Notes: generated by a model not told the origin, from the sequence alone. 64,000 nucleotides of DNA from Cryptomeria japonica (GCF_030272615.1 NC_081411.1:211870744-211934743), one strand, 5' to 3'; numbered from the stretch's first letter, positions 11,792 to 23,681 are shown. Numbers and translations are program-made.

Positions 11792-14700
11792 GAAGTTCTT
11801 TATGTGTCTATTAAAGATGGATCAGATGAAGAAAGGTATGAAGAAAAAGCCCTAATATCTCACATAAATAATAATTATTCTTGGATCATAGACAGTGGAT
11901 GCTCTCATCACATGACAGGTGATAAACACAAGTTTGTAAAATTAGAAGATTATGATGGAGGTTATGTAAGATTTGGTAATGATGCCCCATGTCTAGTGAA
12001 AGGTAAAGGTTCTATCACACTTCTTGACAATGCTAATGTAATGATGTATACTGGGTTGAAGGTTTGAAATACAATTTATTGAGTGTAGCACAGCTAAACA
12101 ATACAGGATATCGAATAGAATTTCAAAAGGGAATTGTCAAAGTTCATGACAAGCATGGAAAGCTAGCTGCTACCGAGACTCAAACAAAAGGTAATACATT
12201 TCATCTTGACTCAACTCGGAACAAATGTCTATATGAAAAAATACAAGATATTTGGTTATGGCATAAAAGGTTTTGTCATGTAAATTTTTATAATCAGATC
12301 AAAATAAGTAAGAAGCATCGAGTAAGAGGACTACCGAGCTTGGAAAAACTTGAGAATGCTATGTGTCGGGGATGCCAGATGGGTAAGATGACAAGATCAA
12401 GCTTTACAAGTAAGTCCTACACCTCTAAAGGAATTTTAGATCTTGTACACACTGATCTTTGTGGTCCCATGAAAGTTCAGAGTTATTATGGTGACAAATA
12501 TTTCATATTATTTGTGGATGATTACTCAAGGATGATGCCAGTTATGTTTTTAAAATAAAATTCAGAAGATTTTCAAATGTTTAAATGGTACAAGGCAAGA
12601 GTTGAAAATGAAATAGGAAGATAGCTGAAATGTATTAGATCTGATACAGGAGGAGAATTCACCTCTGATGAATTTAACTTATTCTGCAATGATCATGGTA
12701 AAAAAAGGCAAGTATTTGCACCGAGAACTCCACAACAAAATAGGATAGCTGAGAGAAGAAATAGATCTATTGTAGATTGTGCCAGAACCCTGATGATTGA
12801 AAAGAGGATACCTCAAACATTTTGGAGAGAAATAATCAGCACTGCAGTTTACACCCTGAACCGAGTACAACTGAAGAAAGGAACTTTGAAGACACCATAT
12901 GAAATCTGGTATGATAAGAAACCTAATGTAAGTTATTTTAAGATATTTGGAAGTAGATGTTATGTTCACAAAGATGACAGAAACGGAAAGTTTGATCAGA
13001 AAAGTGAAGGAACATTTTTTGGTTATTCTTCTAGAAGCAAAGCATTTAAATGTTTGATCAAATCATCTAACAAAATAGTAGAGAGTGCAAATGTGAAAAT
13101 TGATGAATTTACATAAAGAAATGATGAAGGAAATTCCAAAGAACCAAAAAATTATGAAGAATTTGTTTATGTTCAACCAAGAAATCCTACTGAGAAAGCT
13201 GATGAAGAAAATACTCAGTTACCGAGTGATGGAGAAGATCATACAGAACCTACCGAGCCCATATTAGCCAAGTATGTCAAAAGAAATCATGCATCAAGTC
13301 AGATTATAGGAGATAAGGATGATCCAGTGATGAAAAGAGGAATTTAGTAATAGAGATTGGATAAATGCTATGACAGAAGAGATTGATCAAATCAAGAAGA
13401 ATGAAACATGGACATTGGTCCCAAGACCAAAAGAGAAGAATGTAATCGGTATAAAGTGGATTTTCAGAAACAAGCTAAATGAAAAAGGAGAGGTTATTCG
13501 GAATAAAGAAAGACTAGTTTGCAAAGGTTATGCTCAAGAAGAAGGAATTGATTATGGTGAGACTTTTGCAACTGTGGCAAGACTTGAAGGAGTAAGAACA
13601 TTGTTGGCATATGCTGCTTACAAAAATTTCAAGGTATATCACATGGATGTTAAATCTGTTTTTTTGAATGGTATACTAGAAGAAGAAGTTTACATTGAAC
13701 AGCCCGAAGGATTTATTAAAGACAAGAATAAAGATCAGGTATGTAAGCTGAACAAAACATTATATGGTCTAAAGCAAGCACCTAGAGCATGGTATGAAAG
13801 ACTGTACTCTTATTTGATCAAGATTGGATTTATAAGGACAAGTGAAAACAACAACATGTATATGAAGAAATATGAGAACAATGGTATACTGCTTTCAGCC
13901 ATATTTGTTGATGATATTATTTTTTGAGGAAATGACTCTTTATGCAAGAACTTTGGAAATGAAATGTGCAAAGAATTTGAGATGTCATTAATTGGTGAAA
14001 TAAAGTATTTTATAGGTTTACAGATACTGCAAAGGAAAAATGAGATTTTCATTACTCAATCCAAGTATATAAAGGAAATCCTGAAGAAATTTGGAATGAA
14101 GGATTCTAAACCTCTAAGTATTCCTATGTCTACCAACTATAAACTATCAAAGAGTGATGAATCTGCATCTGTTGATGAGACACTTTACCGATCTATGATT
14201 GGAAAGTTGCAATATGTGGTTCACAGCAGGTCGAATATAGCACATGCAGTAGGTATAGTTGCAAGATTTTCTGCAGATCCCAAAGAAACACATATGACAG
14301 CAATCAAGAGAATTTTCAGATACCTGAAAGGCACTGAAGATTATGGCTTAGCATATCAAAAAGGGAATATGTTTGACCTAAAAGTCTATACTGATGCTGA
14401 CTGGGCAGGAAACATTGATGATAGGAAAAGCACAAGCGGTGGACCTTTCTTCTTGGGAGATAGACTAGTAAGTTGGCTTAACAAGAAACAAGAATGCATT
14501 TCACAGTCAACAGTTGAAGCTGAATATGTTGCTACAGCATTGAATTGTACCAATATAGCATGGATCAAACAACTGTTGGAAGGTATGCATGAGAAAGTTA
14601 CCAAGCTAGTAACTATATTCTGTGATAACACTAGTGCCATTAACATTTCAAAGAATCTGGTAATGCACTCTAAGACAAAGCATATCTCTATAAAGTATCA

Positions 14701-14843
14701 TTATCTCAGAGAAGAAAGTTGTGCTGGAATATATCAGTTCAAAGGAACAAATAGCAGATATTTTCACAAAGCCACTGCCAAGGGACACTTTTGAGTATCT
14801 CAAAAGTCAGTTAGGGATCCTACCCCTATCTAGTACTCACTGA
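11792..14843 (+). pseudogene. Copia A Pol (protease, integrase, RT, RNase H), broken
   Basis: Protease: WIIDSGCSHHMTG near 11881. A frameshift near 12050 leads into the integrase zinc-binding region (WLWHKRFCHV, CRGCQMGKM) and catalytic core (HTDLCGPM, FVDDYSR, SDTGGEF, TPQQNRIAERRNR). Stops are at 12556-12558 and 12622-12624, and another at 13114-13116. A further frameshift near 13345 precedes RT (13370-13927: GIKWIFRNKLN, YHMDVKSVFLNG, YGLKQAPRAWYE, FVDDIIF). There RT is cut by TGA at 13925-13927 where FGG is expected. RNase H follows in the same frame (YTDADWAG, STVEAEYVA, CDNTSAI) to a frameshift near 14720. The tail (EQIADIFTKPLP) ends at 14843. At least four stops and three shifts make it non-functional. 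Confidence 0.92.
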
Positions 14844-15171
14844 CAGAGTTTAGTGAAAGCATCAATTCTATGAATTTAAAGGATAACTATCTATGAAGTT
14901 GATGTTGCTTTACACTTTAAGAGGTCACCTAAAGTTGTACAAGAAAAAGTGATTGAAGACAAAGATACCCTGACCATTAATGAGACTGCAGGGAAATTAC
15001 TTCACAAAGGAAGAAATCATGAATTAGTTTTTCTTTTTAGCATTGTTGTCAAAGGGGGAGAAGGCTTCAGAAGAAATCTACACAGCAATGGAGAAGTCTA
15101 TACAGCAATCAGAATCTGAATCAATTGAATCAAATCAAGTTGGTTTTGCCATCAATGCCAAAGGGGGAGAT
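14844..15171 (+). promoter_or_regulatory. Copia A 3' untranslated region with polypurine tract
   Basis: The polypurine tract AAAGGGGGAGA (15160-15170) directly precedes the 3' LTR and primes plus-strand DNA synthesis. A near-identical tract (AAAGGGGGAGAAG) sits about 110 bases upstream near 15050. The remainder is non-coding. Confidence 0.85.
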
Positions 15172-16644
15172 TGTTGGCATTACAATAGAAAAAGAGATTG
15201 TTGGCATTTCAATAAGGATATTGAGAAGGTTGTTGGAGATCATTGATATAGCTGAAGAAGGATGATTACTATCTTAATAATATTATTTTGTCATTGATGT
15301 CAAGAAATTGATTTTCCGATTCAGTATGATGTTGCCATATCTTGAGAAGAATGTTTTGATGAGTATTAAGTGGTCAGTAAGTGACACAATAAGGATGTGA
15401 TAATGAAGGGGAATAATAAGTTATTCAATGGGCAACTATTACTGAGTTAGACAATGATGAGATCATGTTGTTTTGATTGTTTTGATATCCTACATATGTT
15501 GTTGATTATAAGTTTAATACTGTACTATGTCACCGAGCAAAGAACATAGTCGGTAAACCCTAAGATACCTAGTCGGTAAACCCTAAGGTTATCGATATCG
15601 GTTAAAGAAGGCAGAATGTCTACCGAGTGAAGTTCAATATTTACCGAGTAACAACCGAGTTATAATAGATCGCCTTGGATGGATAAAAGCATTATTTAAT
15701 AAAGGATGTTGATGAGCTGGAGATGAATAAGTGATTAGTATGTTGTGCATGAAGTTTGTTGAGGATCGACAACATGGAAAATACAAGAGGAAGATCTATA
15801 GCACAGATTGAACCGCAATAACCTAGCACAAGTTTCAAGGTAAGGTAAAATGTTTTTCAGATCGAAGGATACATTGAACCTGGTCAAGTTTGAAGATCTG
15901 ATGGCTAAGATTGATCATGGGAAATGTGATCAAGGAGATTAAGCGGTTAGAAATTATTTATAAATAAGGAATTGTTGATGAACAATGTATGCGGGCAAAT
16001 GTATGCACAATGATGCTATAGTAATGTTTACCGAGCACAAAAGCTTGAAGATCTGATTGAAGAATAGATTGAGAAGCCCAACAAGGGACAAGATAAGTCA
16101 TATGAAAAGATTGTTTTGAGCAAATAGAATCTACTTTAGCATTTCAGATGTGAAGTTGCAGATATATTTTATTACTGTTGTTTATTTTGTTAGTGACAGG
16201 AAATCTCTTAACCGATTGGACTTAACAGTCTTATTTGTAAACCCTCTAGCAAGGTAACATTCTAAATGAGTGTTTGAAATCCTTTGACAAGGTCACTTCT
16301 AACAAAGTGCAAGACTCTAACAAGTCTAAGGGAAATCCCTTAACCGGGTCACATCTAGCAATGTGTTTGTAATCTTTAACAGGATAAGCTTTTAACCGAG
16401 CATACTCTAGAAGGGTATATTTCTTAGTGGGTTCGAAATCCCACAGTGATTTTTCCCTATTTGGGTTTCCACGTTAAATCTAGTATTAAATGTGTTATGA
16501 TGTTTTAAGTGTATATGTTTATGAGTTTGAATGATTTACAGTTATAGTTGCATATCTGTAAAAGCTACCAAGGTTGAATCTGTTGAATATATTGAAGATT
16601 AAGTTTTTATGATTCACCCCCCCCCCCTCTCATCTTAACTAATA
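15172..16644 (+). repeat. Copia A 3' LTR
   Basis: Partner of 9191-10680. It starts TGTTGGCATTAC and ends CTTAACTAATA. The expected terminal CA has become TA, a C-to-T change after insertion. It lacks the roughly 18-bp segment present near 9855 in the 5' LTR. Confidence 0.95.
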
Positions 16645-16863
16645 GATGAGCCCTATGTTCTTCCAAGCCAATGTGAGCAGGTATTTTACTTAGAGGTTCC
16701 ACATAAACCGGGTTGGTCATTTGTTGTTAGACATGATCCAAGAGGAAGGCCGATAAAGTATAATGTGATGGAAGAAGAAGATACCGAAGAAGTAGAAGAT
16801 GATGTAGATGATGATCATGAACGACATTTACTCAATGATGATGATGAAGAAGAAGAAGAAGAA

Positions 16864-16918
<55 letters not shown>

Positions 16919-17094
16919 CTGATGCTGATGCTGATGCTGATGCTGATGCTGCTGCTGATGTTGATGGTGATGGTGATGGTGATGGTGATGGTGATGACGA
17001 AGACGATGATGGTGGTGGTGGTGGTGGTGGTGATGATGATCATGATGATCATGATGGTGATGATGATGAGTTGGATGAAGAAGAAGATCAATGA
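16645..17094 (+). pseudogene. CACTA TNP2-like transposase, C-terminal end
   Basis: Continuation of the gene at 5371-9185 after copia A. DEPYVLPSQCEQVFYLEVP followed by KPGW.FVVRHDPRG is the conserved end of DUF4216. The joined host frame shows one in-frame TAA just before the insertion point (about 9174). The gene then runs into an acidic tail encoded by GAT-rich microsatellite DNA (poly-Asp, then Asp-Ala, Asp-Gly and Gly runs) and stops at 17092-17094. The tail length is set by the microsatellite, so it probably varies between copies. Confidence 0.85.
16837..17090 (+). repeat. GAT-type trinucleotide microsatellite in coding frame
   Basis: Runs of GAT, GAA, GATGCT, GGTGAT and GGT over about 250 bases. 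In the transposase frame they encode Asp/Glu, Asp-Ala, Asp-Gly and Gly repeats. Other frames give poly-Met or poly-Ile, which are artefacts. Confidence 0.95.
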
Positions 17095-18261
17095 CGTGAA
17101 TGAAATGTATGAGGTATGTGATTAGTATATTATCTATTTAATGTTGATTTATTTATAGAAATTTATTTGACTTATATGGTTACATAATTAATTCATTATG
17201 TTTTGAATTCTAATTCAATTACATAATTAATTCATGATGCACCTTTTAATGTTTTTAATTCATGTTCCAACTCTAGCAGATCCTAATAGTAGAACCATGC
17301 CACCCCGAGGAGATGGAGATAGGGAGAGTGACTATTTATGTGACATTTTTTAAACTGTGTTTATTTATGGAATTTAGACTGTTTATTAGCTATGTGATGG
17401 ATGTTGATTTAAAATACATATGTGATGGATTACATGTTTATAATGATACATGTGACATTTTTTGAACTTTGTGTTTATTTATAGAATGTGGATTGTTTAT
17501 TACCTATGTGATGAATGGTGATTTATGATAGATATGTGATGGATTACATGTTTATGATGACACATATGTGATGCTTATGATGCTCAATTACATATATGAT
17601 GATACATATGTGATGCTTATGATTCTTATGATACATATGTATTTATTGTTTATCAGCTTACAAATGTAATGCTTATGATTCTCAATTGATGGTGTTGATT
17701 TCATGTATATATTTTGTGTGATGATGCCACCCTTGGTGGAAACAGGTAATTGACTACATACATCGTCAACCCTTTAGTTGAGGATCCTGCATAGTCTACA
17801 TAAAGTAAAGGTAAGGAATTAAAAAATTTACAATGATTATGATGACAACATTTTTTTTAAACACTCTTCTTGTCTACAAAGTTCATGCTGTGTACTATGT
17901 AATTTTTAGTATACGTATCATGTAATTTTTAGCTAACATAAGATAATTGAATTACATGTGTAGGAACCTAAACCCCTTTGACAAGGATCCTACACAGTCT
18001 CATGGATCGACAGGTATAAGTCGATACACCCTATAGAAATAGTTTTTTTTTTTTAAATTACTTGGAAAACAAACTTCCTCGGTTTTTCAAACCTCAACAT
18101 TAGCAGCAAATATAATACATTTATCAACACTTGAGGCCCCAGTTGGACTTTTTCAAATTTTAATCTCAACATCAACTTTAGGGCCGACTTCTTCATCAAT
18201 ATTATCCTCATTTGCAAAATATCTCTCTCATTACCAACTAACTCTCTCATTTGAAGGAGTG
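17095..18261 (+). other. Start region of the TNPA-like/SET gene with small repeated exons
   Basis: Mostly AT-rich, intron-like DNA with many tgtgatg and acatatgtga words. An ATG at about 17297 opens a short frame MPPRGDGDRES. Two small exon-like blocks bounded by AG and GT encode related peptides: about 17768-17811 (NPLVEDPA.ST.SKG, with two stops) and about 17966-18012 (NLNPFDKDPTQSHGSTG). The similarity of these two suggests a duplicated exon. 18053-18260 holds nothing I recognise. Confidence 0.4.
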
Positions 18262-19007
18262 TAGGTACCACCAAATAGGTATTTGTCAGATGTGTCTTCC
18301 TCGAGTGAGGGAAATGCAGGAATAGAAAACAAAAGCGAGACATGTAGTAGGTCTACAATAGGGAGATCAACTAGAGGTCAAAAGATTACAAGAAAATTGA
18401 ATAAATGCATAGAATTTTTCCTTACTCAAGGGGGGTCATGTTCTTATGATGATGAGACCAAAGGCGACATCGAGATGCCCTTGAGGTACAAACATTGACA
18501 GAAACAATGGGTACCCAAAGAAATTCCTCCAATAAAAACTTGTTTTGTGTTAACGATAGGATATATCGCATAACACCATCATCATTACATGGTTTTGGCC
18601 TATTTTCCATGGACGACATAAAAGTATGTTACAACAAAGTTGTTGAATTGATGGAGTTTGTTAGACCTTGTTACAATTACAAAAATTGGATGCAGATTGT
18701 TCGATATAAAAAAAGTATGCGTAGGTATGCACTGTCAGCAAATTATATACAACAGAAAGATAATGATCAAAGTAAACGAGTGGTTGTATACATTGATAGA
18801 AGGCCAAAAGCAACAGAGAATATTGTAGGTTTTATAAATAGTACGCGACCTGGGTCAACTAATAAGCAACCCAATTGCATATTTGAGGCGCGCGAGGGAA
18901 ATCATGTATTCATGTGTGCGATAGAATCAATAAGTGCAAGGGAAGAGTTGCTAATCGATTACAATTTGAATCATATAGATACAAAAAAAGTTACTATCAT
19001 GGGGGTG
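18262..19007 (+). pseudogene. SET-domain (protein lysine methyltransferase-like) exon inside the CACTA region
   Basis: After an AG acceptor near 18261 the frame encodes a Ser/Lys-rich lead (SDVSSSSEGNAG), then continues with a TGA at 18496-18498 and a one-base frame change near 18545-18560. The SET domain follows. HGFGLFSMDDI fits the N-terminal G.GLF motif. In place of the usual RFINHSC.PN it has FINSTRPGSTNKQPNC. Near the C-terminus EELLIDYNLN fits the E.L..DY motif. SET domains transfer methyl groups from S-adenosylmethionine to lysine, often on histones. Its lying between the TNP2-like and TNPA-like regions, on the same strand, suggests capture by the transposon. The altered NHS motif and the two lesions make current activity doubtful. 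I do not recognise the exact host family; the long NHS-region insert faintly recalls ATXR5/6. Confidence 0.75.
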
Positions 19008-19140
19008 GTACGTACTATATACCATTTAAATTAACCAACCTCCAATTAATGACTCCAATATACCATTTTATTATTAAGTTTTTTTGCTAAGTCTATTGGT
19101 TTCATTTCGCTAACGTTTTTATATTTTTTCTTTATCATAG
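19008..19140 (+). other. Candidate phase-0 intron after the SET exon
   Basis: GTACGT donor at 19008 directly after a GTG codon, and a pyrimidine-rich tract ending TATCATAG at 19140. Splicing would join the SET frame in phase to the GGC-GAC-ATG-GAT exon at 19141. Without splicing the SET frame ends at 19032-19034. Confidence 0.5.
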
Positions 19141-19770
19141 GGCGACATGGATCCATCACATAGCACAAATAGGGATGTAGGTCGCGACACTTCTACCGAG
19201 TAGGTAAACCTCATTGTACTTGTACAAATTCGATAGAAGAAAACTGTTACATTATTATGTTCTTTTCTTGAGTGTTTTGGAGTAATTTTGATAGTGTTAA
19301 TGATATTCTTGTCACAGACAGATGCTCGGGGAAAGGGAAAGGGAGCTGCATTACCTGAGCACCTCTCTAGGGATGTGGACTCAATAGGATTAAGCGATGA
19401 TGACATCACAAATTCCAAAAACCCTATAGAATTGAGAAAAAAGTCTGTTAAAAAAATTAATAGAGATATTGTTGCTTTGGCATCTGTGGAGCCTCAGACT
19501 AAGGAGATACAAGAGAGGGTGCAAAAATTGATGCGGACAACATAAAACTTGCAAGTAAGTAGTAATGAAAGCTTTAATTATAACAAAAGTTCAATAATGG
19601 TTTATACTTTATACTCTTTTATGTCACTAACTAAAATATGTACATGTTGTTTTTACAAAAATTTATGTGTCCTCATCAACCTGGTGGCCATGATCAGGGT
19701 ATTGCAGGTAGCTCAGATGATGACGATTTTCTATGCATTAAAACTACTCCTTCTTTGGACTTGTGAACTT
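19141..19770 (+). pseudogene. Linker exons between the SET and Transposase_24 parts
   Basis: Exon 19141-19203 (GDMDPSHSTNRDVGRDTSTE, then an in-frame TAG) is followed by a GTAAAC donor. The next exon starts at 19318 after CACAG, in the same phase (TDARGKGKGAALPEHLSRD, then an acidic/basic stretch to about 19554 with TAA at 19543-19545). A further short exon begins near 19708 with an acidic SSDDDDF-like peptide. Low-complexity, hydrophilic linker sequence with no domain recognised. Two nonsense codons again point to decay. Confidence 0.5.
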
Positions 19771-21110
19771 GCTTTTCTAATGTTAGTGTTATCGCTCATA
19801 TATTTATTATGTAGTTGATGTAGAGAGATCTAGTTGATGCTCTTCATGACTGATCATTCATACCTTAGGGAAGCAAACCACCTTACACATCCATTCACTT
19901 GTTCTCAACAAATCTCCAACACATCCTTTTTCTAGATCCTTGACTTGGATCAACCGCTTAATCATAGGACCTTGGCTATTTATCTGAGTCAAAGGAAATT
20001 GCCACTTGCACTTGCTCTGACATTTGACTCCATTATGTGCCAAGACAATAGTAACAATGAGATCACTATCTGCCCCTAATGTAACTGTCATGTTGTGATC
20101 CTACTGGCATACTCATCTTTCCCAAATCCATCTTGAGGACTTTCACTCTTTAAATCACTTCAACTCTCACAATTTGACTTCGATATGGTACTAATTCTTA
20201 TTAGGACCACTAATGGTTTAAAGACGCATCTCCCAATGCTCATTTGTCACACACCAAACTATTGGTTCCCAAGGACACATAAATGGACTTATTTCCGATG
20301 AAAAAAAAAACACAATTCTCAACCCTCCAAACCACCCTAAGAAACATCTTGACCCTCTATTGTCTTAACACTATTCACAAAGATAAAAAAACACCAATGG
20401 GATAGTCTTACTTCATTGATCCATTCACTATTTTATAACCCTTCAACTGTTATTGGAAAAGACATAAACTCACCTAAACATTCCCCTAACATTCAACTCT
20501 AACACTATTCCTAATAATCAGGTTGATCCTACAAAATGAAAAGGTTTTAGTGTGTTGTCCTTTTTGTGACAGTCACTCACAAATTCAACAAACTCTTCCT
20601 TCCACTGTTTTGACAGTCTGAGACACAAATTCAGTCTTCTTTTACATGTTCACACATGCAAACTCCATTAAGAATCCACAACATTCCTCATAATGTCAAC
20701 TTCCAACAAGACAAGTTACATGTGCAAGCAAGTCCATGTTAGTCGTAACATTGTGAAAATACCAATTATTTCAACCATCATACCTTAACATATACTTACC
20801 CTTGTCCTCCAAGAGTGTTCTTTCACTGTCCTCATCTCATTAATCTCTGCTCCAACTACCCAAGTACTCATAATATGCACTTACTCATACAATAAGGAAC
20901 CCAAATTCCAAAACTACAAAAAAAAGGAACCCAAACTACCATTCATTGTGACTGTCATGATCGAACAAGTAGATTGAAACTTGCTTGGCTTATCACTTTG
21001 AGTACCCAAAATACATCATACTTGATGCTGTCAATGTTCATAATAAAGGTTCATCCTTGTTTACAATTCTTGCAGTTTTCATATATTTAATGTATTATTC
21101 TTCAAGTGTT
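19771..21110. other. Long intron or inserted DNA; no gene assigned
   Basis: About 1.3 kb. A minus-strand frame at 19858-20091 (MIKRLIQVKDLEKGCVGDLL region) looks protein-like in composition but matches nothing I know. The rest is AT-rich. This may be a separate insertion in an intron, but no repeats or target duplication were found. Confidence 0.35.
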
Positions 21111-23296
21111 GTCAATGCTCCTGTGCAAATGTTGCCTCGTCAGAGGTTAGCCCCACCTGTATTGCCAACTGCAATGTTGGCAACACGCAGCATGCAAACA
21201 TCCTCTACTGCACATCATGTTGGCCCGCCCATTGTTGGTAGATCCCTCTTTTGCTCTATCTTTTGTTATGTGTTTATTTCCCTTGAAGCGTTCTTTCTTG
21301 GGGCCATTTCATAGTGGATTCATTTTCTGCAGTAGGAGATGCACATGAGAATGCGCCAGAAGCGACTACTATTGATAACATAGCATCATTTCCTGGATCT
21401 TCCCATATTGCTAGTATGGGAACGTTGCAGGCCACATTGGTGGTGAGCGACGAAAAATTGATTCCCATAAAGATACAAAAGGTTCCAAGTACTTTAAAAT
21501 TATTATTATATATAGTCTAATTGTAATTTACTTACTGATCATTCGTTTTGGACTAATGATCCCATGAATTTTTTGCAGGAAATGATATTTTTTATAAAAA
21601 TTTTAATGACATTGCATTGCAAATATTTGGGCCCACCATACGTAAAAGGTGGAACATTATATGTGAACTAACCCCAATCCACTATTTTGATTTCATATCA
21701 TTGCTAGAATAGTTTTCCTTTTATCCATTTCTTGAACTATAATAAAGGTAGCTTCAGTTCATTTCTGAATCTAACAGGTTTGTTTTTGCTTTAAAAGGTC
21801 AAATGACCAAGAAAAAAGGTTAAAAGATGAACTGGCAAACCATATGGTTGAGCTGTTTGGAAATGACACATTCGACAAAACCAAGCTCCTTGAAAAAGTT
21901 AGCACAAAATCTAAAGTATGTGAGGGACCAATACAGGGCACATTTAGAGAAGAACGTAAAGTATGAGTGTCCTCCCATGATTCCAGAGAGAGAGTGGAAG
22001 GACTTGATTTTGGATGCCAAGGAGAGAATTGAAAGGAAAAAAGGAAATACACCAGCAGACACCAAAACAAGGTATAGGATACTATTAAGAATGTAATTAT
22101 GTACTAATTACTCTTTATATTTATATAATCTAACATATTTCAAACTTTTCATAGACTGAGTGACATGTCAAAGGTAACCAAGGCAAGACAAGAAAAGTAC
22201 AGGCAACACAAACTCTGCTCTGGTGGTTATATGAAATTTGCCGCATGAATTGTAAGTATTAGTAAATGAAATATCGCATCAAAATATTTATAAATTGCAA
22301 ACAATTTTTTTTTATCAAACAATGCAAGCAAAATTCACGGTACCAAGCAAAAATGCAGGGCTCTGAATTCAATAGAGCACCCACAGAAGATGGCAAGAGA
22401 ATTGCCTACCACCAAGGCTATACAGTCGTGGTTGACCAACTACGAGAATTGAGTGGGCAAACACAAGATTATGGTGCATCCGTCACACAGGTAAATAAGC
22501 TAAATGAAAATTGTTTCAAATTGAATATTTTACCAATAATCTAATTGATGTTGAGTTCCAACATAAAGTGACTATATTTATTTTAAATAAGCAAGCAATA
22601 ATAACAATGTGCATGACATTGGAATGCGGCCTACTAATCGTGAAACATGATATGCACATGAAGATCCAGATGTGCATCCCAGTAGTGGAGGTATTCATTT
22701 GCTATTCAAATTTATTTATGTAATTATTAATACAATTAAACATCTTAAATTGTAATTAGTGTAGTAATTAATGTAACCTTTTTTGTTAATATTTTAGAGC
22801 ATGTAGGCGGTGGTGACCAAGTAGAGCATGATTCGGGTACACAACATCAAGAACGTGATGTTCCCCAATCAAGTAAAGAGGACCACTATTATTCCTTTAA
22901 ATAAATTTAATTGCAATTGGTTTTCAGCATTAATTTAACCTTTAGTATTTCAACTTCAGAGGATCTAGAGGGTGTTCAGCATGTTGAGGTTGAGGCTAGA
23001 CAAAATGATGTGGAAGATGATGTGGCCCCGTCAGGTAACGAGCGTCATGGTTATGTTCTTTAAATTAATGAAATACTTGTAACAATAATAAAAAAAATGT
23101 TTTGAATTTAACCCATTTCTTTGTTATTGCAGAGGACCCCCCTTCGCTTCAGTGTCCTCGTCCTCAGTATAGGACTAGGCATACATCAAGATCACGAGTA
23201 GAGGGAAGAACAACTGAAGAGGGGGGAAATGATGAAGAAAATGATGCTCTACTTAATCTTTACATAGCTTCAAAGAAAAAACAAAAAAAGAAATGA
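21111..23296 (+). pseudogene. CACTA TNPA-like protein (Transposase_24, Ptta/En/Spm), 3' exons
   Basis: Several exons separated by AT-rich introns. About 21111-21238 and 21323-21480 encode a Pro/Ala/Thr-rich part. 21777-22070 holds the core: KYVRDQYRAHLEKNVKYECP, then PMIPEREWKDLILDAKERIE, with the W.DL pattern typical of Transposase_24. About 22153-22247 gives SDMSKVTKARQEKYRQHKLC and GGYMKFA. About 22327-22492 gives NRAPTEDGKRIAYHQG. Later small exons near 22640-23035 are acidic. The last (23133-23296) is basic, ending in SKKKQKKK and a TGA. TNPA-type proteins bind subterminal repeats of CACTA elements and help the transposase assemble the ends. The family call rests on the core exon and on the position downstream of TNP2. 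Confidence 0.65.
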
Positions 23297-23375
23297 TTGT
23301 AATCTACCTTATTTGATAATAACTGATTTTTATGTGTTAATGAATGTAATTATGTGCTAATGAATGGTTATGAAT
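23297..23375 (+). other. 3' flank of the CACTA gene with TTAATGAATG words; holds left TSD of copia B
   Basis: Repeated gtgttaatgaatg / gtgctaatgaatgg words. The left target duplication TGAAT is at 23371-23375. The same repeat family resumes after copia B at 38761, showing both sides were once continuous. Confidence 0.75.
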
Positions 23376-23681
23376 TGTTAGAATATTTAATCTTTACTTA
23401 GCTTAGGTTTATTTGTATTTAGTTTAGGATATTCCTTTGGAATTCCTCCATGTAATTTTTCCTCTAGTACATGTGTGAGGACAAGTCATTTCTTTTTATT
23501 TTCCTTTATTAAGGAATATTAGATTTCCTCCATAAGAGGATGTGGACACATGGCACACACAATTTATGAATGGTGGCATTCATAGATTTGGGAGTTACTT
23601 TGTAACTCCTCTCCTCATCTCTATTTAAGAGATGTCTCCTCTCTCATTTCTTCTTAATGACAATATTGTAAAGGGCTTCTT

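Larger units (their letters stand above)
9191..16644 (+). mobile_element. Copia LTR retrotransposon A, full length but coding-defective
   Basis: A 7454-bp element inserted in the transposase DUF4216 coding sequence. It has two LTRs (1490 and 1473 bp), 5-bp target duplication GATGA, a primer-binding site complementary to initiator tRNA-Met, and a polypurine tract. Domains are in copia order: Gag, protease, integrase, RT, RNase H. The reading frame is interrupted by several nonsense codons and frameshifts. The LTRs differ by scattered substitutions plus a roughly 18-bp indel near 9855, about 3-4% by eye. This makes A the oldest of the three nested insertions. Confidence 0.95.

Noticed and set aside
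16808-17125. Poly-Met and poly-Ile frames
   Set aside because: Shadow frames of the GAT microsatellite; the real frame is the transposase tail.
19858-20091. Minus-strand 77-codon gene
   Set aside because: Short, no recognised motif, and inside what is likely an intron or insertion of the plus-strand gene; kept only as unassigned.
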